From Populus alba (taxonomy: Eukaryota > Streptophyta > Magnoliopsida > Malpighiales > Salicaceae): DNA of 64,000 bases. Below are positions 58,401-64,000 of the stretch, one piece after another. The first letter of the stretch is position 1; every line of letters begins with the position of its first letter. The position numbers and the translations under genes were made by a program. Location: positions 4,684,985 to 4,748,984 of the forward strand of contig NC_133292.1 in the NCBI RefSeq assembly GCF_005239225.2, in the 5' to 3' direction. Under the pieces are notes generated by a model that saw only the letters and a program-made list of their open reading frames with translations, was not told the origin of the DNA and made no database searches.

Positions 58401-61400
58401 GAAAAATTTTATACATAGACCTGTCTCCATGCAAGTTAAGAACTTCCAAAAAGCAGCAAACAAAATCTACATCGTAGATTGTAACCTCAGCATCCCCCCT
58501 TACCAGCACCACCACACACCTCCCCCCCCCCCTCCCCCAAAAAAAAAAAAAAATCCAACTCGTTCAGGATAGAGGACAACCTAAACTGTCATCTTCTATC
58601 ATATAGGCTATGGAAAAGAGGGTCACGAAAAAACTTACAAAAAATTAAAACATAATTTTAAATCAGCTGACTCTTTCCATTGCTTCTGATCTCGTAAGGC
58701 AAGGTAATGGAGACTACATTTGATTCGTAAGCCTTGACTTTCCTTTATTTTATTTTTTTTTAACCTCCAGATTGACTATCTAAGGTAGCAAAGTTGAAAT
58801 TCACAAGTTATTTATCTACAATGCCTTTCAGAAATTGAAAAGCAAGCAAAGTAACAACATTTGGCATAACTCAAACTGTTCATAATTGTATGCCATGATA
58901 AATAAGCTTTCAGGATGTTATAGCTCCAGAGAAGCAATGCATTGCATGCTGGATATTGCTCTGGAAGTAAAAAATATGCAGCTCTAGCTCATAGTGGCAC
59001 CCTAAGCTTACGATACCTATGAGACATAATTAAATCAGTGTTACCATTACTAACAGTGACTAATTTCAATTGTAACGTGCAGGAAGTATATTACATGAAG
59101 AAAGAGCACATACTGTGGCAGAAAGGAGGACAATATTTACATGCCTTGGAAGCATGATTATAACTTCTTCCCATACAACACCTCTTTCAACATCATTGAC
59201 ATAGTGGACTTCGTCAAATATAACCTATATCACAGACACAGCAATAAAGAAAACAAATTCAATAGTTGATCATAAAAGTGGAAAATGACAAGTAAATCAA
59301 CAAAAGAACTCAATACAGCAATGCAGAAGGGAGATTATGTTGAAAAAAGCATGGCAGGAAACAGCCCCCTTTACCCATTCAATATCTCGTATAATATCAG
59401 CACCCCGGTAAAGCATTGACCTCAATATTTCAGTGGTCATGATAAGACAAGAAGCCTCTGGCCTCACACTAACATCACCAGTGAGAAGACCAACATCAAA
59501 TTTTCCACAGAAGTCCCGATACTTTTGGTTGCTAATTGTTTTAATTGGAGCAGTATAGACAGCTCTGGTACAGTGCTGCATGACATGAAAGCTTGTGAAA
59601 ATCATTGCACAAAAACACTGCATTAAACTACTTGATAGATAGATTTTACAACACTAGAAGAGTTCTATAAGATCTGGAGTTCAGCAAAGATGGAGAATCA
59701 ATTGAAGTCCTAATCAATGTACCAGATTCAGAAAATCATACTTTTGATGCCAAAGCAAATGCATATTCTGCAACAACCGTCTTCCCAGCTGATGTATGAG
59801 CTGCCACAAAAACAGAGTCTCCCTTTTCCAGATAGTATATAGCCTGTATTATCAATTTAAAAAAGAAAAAAGAAATGGTAACTCAAGCAAGCAGCAATGC
59901 AAACTTTTACAACTTGCCTTCAGGACATAAAATTGGCTGTTTGTTGTCACAAAAGATTTGCCCATGGATTAAACTATGGACAACAAGTGATATCCTAAAT
60001 GCTAATCAGCACAAGTTTTGAGGAAAATTCCATGTACAGAAGATGCATTATAACAACATGAAAGTGTAGTGAAAAGTAAGGACAAAAAAGTTTCTACTTA
60101 AGCCCTCTGGACATATGATGCAAAGCTGACTGATTATCTGATGAAGTTATAATTTAAACCAAAGAACCGTGTGCTCTTGTGCTTCTAAGCATACCAAAAT
60201 GAAAACGATGCAAAAAAGAAGAGAACCAATCAGATGACTTGTAGATGAATTAAATGGAAATATGATATTTTGCACTTGCAGATCAGTTAATAGGCCTCAA
60301 GCATTTGCACGAAAATAAAATAAAAACAAGGGTGCATTGGGATAAGTTGAAGAGAAAAAGTTATAAAAAGCAGATGAAAATAAACATTCCATGCCTTAGA
60401 ATATCCTGGATCACTCCCTGTAATTAAAAATATTCAACATGCACAATTATTAAGGAAACAGATCAAACTGCTGCCTTTCATTCATATGATATGGATAAGC
60501 ATGTCACCTTTTCCTATAACAAAAAGATTACATGCAACCTTCAATCGTGGGAATAGATCCACGGCCACATTTAAATATAAAAATGAACAGCACCTAAAGC
60601 TTGAAGCCAAACTTAGGTTAAATCAGGAATTACAGAACCACGAGTTCAAAGATGCAAGCTTAGAATTTACAGTGAAGGTTGTTTATATCTCCAAAGGAGA
60701 TGAAGATGAGAGTAAAAGTCAATCACTGAACAATCTCCTGTTAGTACATAAATAAATAGGAATGACCTCTGAAAACATAATCATAATTCCAAGTTTAACC
60801 AAATGCTTTGCACTTTCCATAGTAAGACTGTTTTCTGAATGTGGAAGGAAAAGGATTTGCATTGACCATTACCTCCTTTTGGAATGCATCCAGTTCAAAA
60901 GGAAAACTAAGTGCCATGTCAGGAACTAGTTGATAGAAGTGTTCTGCGATCCCTTCACTACTACCAGTGAAAGCTGAGGCCTGCAATTAAATAGAGACAT
61001 TAAACCAAAAAAGTTACCAGAATCATGGAGAAAGGGAGATGGTAAGTCAAAGACCAAATATAGTTCAAATGTGAGAATTGCTATTATCCACAAACCTCTT
61101 TCTGCTGGTGTCCACCACTGTCACTAGTTCCACCTGATGTTGGCATCAATGCATCTGGTTCAACAAACAAAATCTCATCTAATGCATTTAATTCAGACTT
61201 ATCCGCGCTGCTGGATAAATCAACCTGGCTCACTTCAGCATCTGGCTTTGTTGAATCCTCTTCAGATAAATGAGCTACACAAGCAGAATAAGTGAAAAAT
61301 GAAAATCAATTAAATGTAAATGTTAAGGGACAAAATAACAAACTACATGGCACCCTCAGGAAAAAACAAATTACCGGGACTCCAGTTTGCAAGCATATGA

Positions 61401-63926
61401 ACCATTTGCATAGAAAGGATAAATAAGAAGCTTACTTTTGCAGTAATAAGCACAAGTCCACGGGAATAAATACAAATATATGCTTTCCCAAGCCCCAAAA
61501 ACAAAAAGCATCCATGTAAAGTTTAGAAAAGGACATTAGGGATGAAAATTCCCGAGATATGAAAAAACAAGTGATGATAGTACTTTGTGCTTTGAATTAT
61601 AAATCCTAGCTTCTACGAGTTCTTTTCTGGAAGAGAATTTTACAATCCTATGAGAACAAAACTTTCGAGAAATGACTTTGTAGGACACCAAATAGCAGCC
61701 TTCTCGCTAATTGTACTTGATCCAAAGTTATTGCATGTACATAACTGACTGATAAATATCCACATTGCTTTTAACAGTGCGAGGAATCTCTAAACCACTC
61801 CAAGTAATTGCATGGCAAATGTAAACAATATAGCCTATTCTGCTGTTTTCTTTTGGATTTTGTGACATTCAGCATCAAATGATATATCATAATTCTAAAT
61901 TGTTCTCAAATCCCTATGACACGTAATTCATAAAGCTCAAACTTGTCCTGCAGAACTCTTAACAGGATCTGTGGTTGTTCAGCCCTTCAACCACATGATG
62001 CTGAAATCTAGTGCAAACCACAAATCTCAGAATGCCCCCACTTTCTTGCAGAAATCCTATCTATCAACATGAATCTGGCCAGTTAGATAACTTGTCCTCT
62101 AAGAAGGATCGGATGCTGGGCATTTGAGAGCATACTTGATCCATCACTAGGTACGCTCAGAAGATGAACATCCTTGAGCTCCATAAAGTACAATATTATT
62201 CTCAACACAGCCATCATTGACCATCATCTTCATTGGAGCCAAAGCAAAGGAAAACCTACTGAGCTACTTCACAGTTATTTGCTTATATGATCATAGCTTT
62301 CAAAAGATAAACCCATCAAGAACACAAAAATGCATATGATACATACCATCTCCCTCATATTCTGCCACATCATCCTCTTCCCAGGCTTTCTTGAACAAGT
62401 CATCAAACTGTACAGATAACTCACTCTGCAAAACACGATGGATCAACACAAAGTCTAACAACAGGTATGATTTAAATAGGCAAAAGAACAGGAACTGACC
62501 AATTTTTCATCTGATGGGTTGTTGAGTGAACCTTTGTCCTTGTAAACATTCCACGTGTAAGGAAATGCCTACAAAGAATTAAAAATGAACTTCTACCAAA
62601 TAAATTACAAAGATGGATGAATTTTAAAATGTTATTCTCTTTGGATTTCCCAAATTGAATGTTACATCAAGTTGGTTACCTTAAGATCCCCGAGGTCTAA
62701 TCCTTGCTTAAGGCTGGGTGCAACTGCCTGAGCTGGACCACCATTCAACACCTCCCGTACCCATTCACCATTAGCAGCGCCATCAGGAAGAAGTCTGTCC
62801 ACATTTTGAGATTCCTCCAAACCTCCAGGACGAAAAGGGCGGTTGTTTATGCTTCCTCTTACAAAATCTTTTGCAGGCCCAGCCAAACGTGGCAAAGGAG
62901 CAGAATCTTGAGCTCCGGGTGACAATTCTGACACATCCACCTAAAACAATATAATAAACTAGTCCTCTAGCAGAAGATAAAAACAGGAATATAGCAAATG
63001 ATAGCATTCAAGAACCACCCCAACACCTTTGATTTCTCATGGCATATTATTCAACGTAATTCATAAACACTCAAATAAATTACCATGCTAAGCTGAAATT
63101 CCTATGCAAGGTTGACTGGAATTCTCTGTAGTGGAACACATATTTATGAACATCACGTACCTGTACAGAACTGGGTTCCCACATTCCTTCAGCCGATTCC
63201 TTCTTTTTCCGTCGGAATGGTACCTCCCATGTCGGAACTACCACAGAGCGTGGCAATGAAGGCTCTAGTGGCAGCTTTGCCATCTCAAACCAGTCAAAAT
63301 CCCACTGCCTACCAGCCTTTTCTGCTGAAAATTCATCAGGATCTAATCTCGGCAAGAGATATTTCTCCTCTATATGTTCCTTTATCGATTCTTGTGTTTC
63401 CCTGGGAAATGCAGGGGGCTGTATACATATAATTACAGCTATCAACGTTCAGCATGGCAATAACTTTAAGCAACTGATTTACCATTTCAGAAATGGAAAC
63501 AAAAATTAAAAGAAAATTGATTGATGTTCAGATATCATAGTATGACTCGGATTAGGTAAAATTTCGATGACAGAATTTTTACTGAAATCGCATAACCTGT
63601 AAACAGAAAGTTAATTAACACACTCAAGTTGTACTAAAATCAACCAAAAAAGAAAAAAAGCATGAAACTCCAAACCCTAGACAGCAAAAGCCAGAATTTA
63701 AATTAAACGGTGAAAACAAAAGGGCGCCAAATGCAACTGGGAAAAAAAGGGAGGAAGTTAACTGCGTGAAGGTAGTTGAAGAAATAATTACAAGGATGAA
63801 GTCAGGAAGAGATTTCACGGGGTTGGTGCGCTCCACGGTGGAGAGTGGCTCGACCCTGAGGTGGCCACTGTGGCCGGAGAACGCGACACGGAAAGCGAGC
63901 TCGTTTGTTGCCTGGATGCGGTCCAT
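49471..63926 (-). CDS. SKI2: DExH-box RNA helicase SKI2 (exosome cofactor)
   Basis: Twenty-three exons join in phase to 1,347 residues: 63926-63792, 63418-63161, 62940-62680, 62568-62500, 62425-62347, 61274-61096, 60980-60873, 59843-59742, 59575-59375, 59224-59114, 58340-58273, 58068-57681, 57291-57136, 57064-56954, 56549-56496, 55023-54766, 53866-53757, 52954-52801, 52301-51854, 50938-50724, 50609-50371, 49891-49765, 49683-49471. It is the ATP-driven subunit of the cytoplasmic SKI complex, which feeds mRNA 3'-to-5' into the exosome. Motifs in order: AHTSAGKT (378-385), DEVH (468-471), SAT (499-501), the [17 protein letters not shown] strand and [10 protein letters not shown] (motif VI, 784-793). 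An N-terminal SKI-binding region precedes the helicase core. The Arch insertion and DSHCT C-terminal domain follow. The length equals that recalled for the Arabidopsis protein. No broken exon was found. Confidence 0.96.
55043..55112. repeat. 35-bp tandem duplication in SKI2 intron 15
   Basis: AAGTCAGTATTAGAAGAATA followed by AGGTATCCAAGAGTT occurs twice in a row, starting at 55043 and 55078, essentially without differences, so the duplication is recent. Confidence 0.9.
55125..55681. repeat. three-copy 185-186-bp tandem repeat in SKI2 intron 15
   Basis: Copies begin at 55125, 55311 and 55496, each with CTAGAACTAGATGAAGTCAA, TGTTTTACATGTTTTATCT and AATGAGnnAAAGGATTAG at the same spacing. Substitutions distinguish all three. 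The third copy ends at the same GTGATC boundary word. There is no coding potential. Confidence 0.9.
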
Positions 63927-64000
63927 TAGTTATGGTTCGGGTTTCGATTGTGATTTTTTATGCTGGTTTTGCTATTTTTATTATTGGAATGTGCACATAC
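63927..64000 (-). promoter_or_regulatory. start of the SKI2 leader/promoter, cut by the window edge
   Basis: Only 74 bases upstream of the ATG are present. No motif is assigned. Confidence 0.4.

Noticed and set aside
62704..63432. Plus-strand frames opposite SKI2 exons 2 and 3
   Set aside because: They are antisense to exons that join in phase into a full-length SKI2.

Overview
This is a plant nuclear genome segment from a woody eudicot. Populus or another Salicaceae member is most likely, judging by protein similarity recalled from the families and by the AT-rich intergenic repeats. No prokaryotic, organellar or viral block is visible. Genes have many short exons with GT-AG introns, and exon models below were joined by hand by checking phase at every junction.

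Layout. 1-141 may hold the edge of an unidentified minus-strand gene. 1357-5795 (-) is a large glutamine/proline-rich RING plus TRAF-type zinc finger protein. 6.3-15.0 kb is a gene-free, very AT-rich block packed with short non-autonomous transposon copies. 15036-21056 (+) is a neutral ceramidase, followed by 21882-27349 (+), a cytosolic enolase-3-like protein, and 29505-31597 (+), a triose-phosphate-translocator-family nucleotide-sugar transporter. It converges on PCNA at 32286-33916 (-), whose upstream region carries telo-box, E2F and TCP site II elements. 35556-35652 is a broken exon of a mitochondrial uncoupling protein. 36008-37988 (-) is a DUF641/GIL1-type protein. 39.5-40.3 kb may hold a small TATA-driven transcript. 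40.3-47.4 kb is a second gene-poor block of decayed repeats. 47394-48426 (+) is a small MEE59-like protein, and 49471-63926 (-) is a complete 23-exon SKI2 RNA helicase.

Function. The genes are mostly single-copy housekeeping functions: sphingolipid turnover, a glycolytic-enzyme homologue, Golgi sugar transport, the DNA replication clamp and exosome-linked RNA decay. They do not form a pathway. The most informative large-scale signal is microsynteny: ceramidase, ENO3 and PCNA lie together here, whereas (from memory) Arabidopsis has PCNA1 beside a neutral ceramidase and PCNA2 beside ENO3. I found no undescribed biological system. The best leads are the altered active site and paired GC-AG introns of ENO3, the small TATA-driven transcript, the uncoupling-protein relic, and several intronic tandem repeats.
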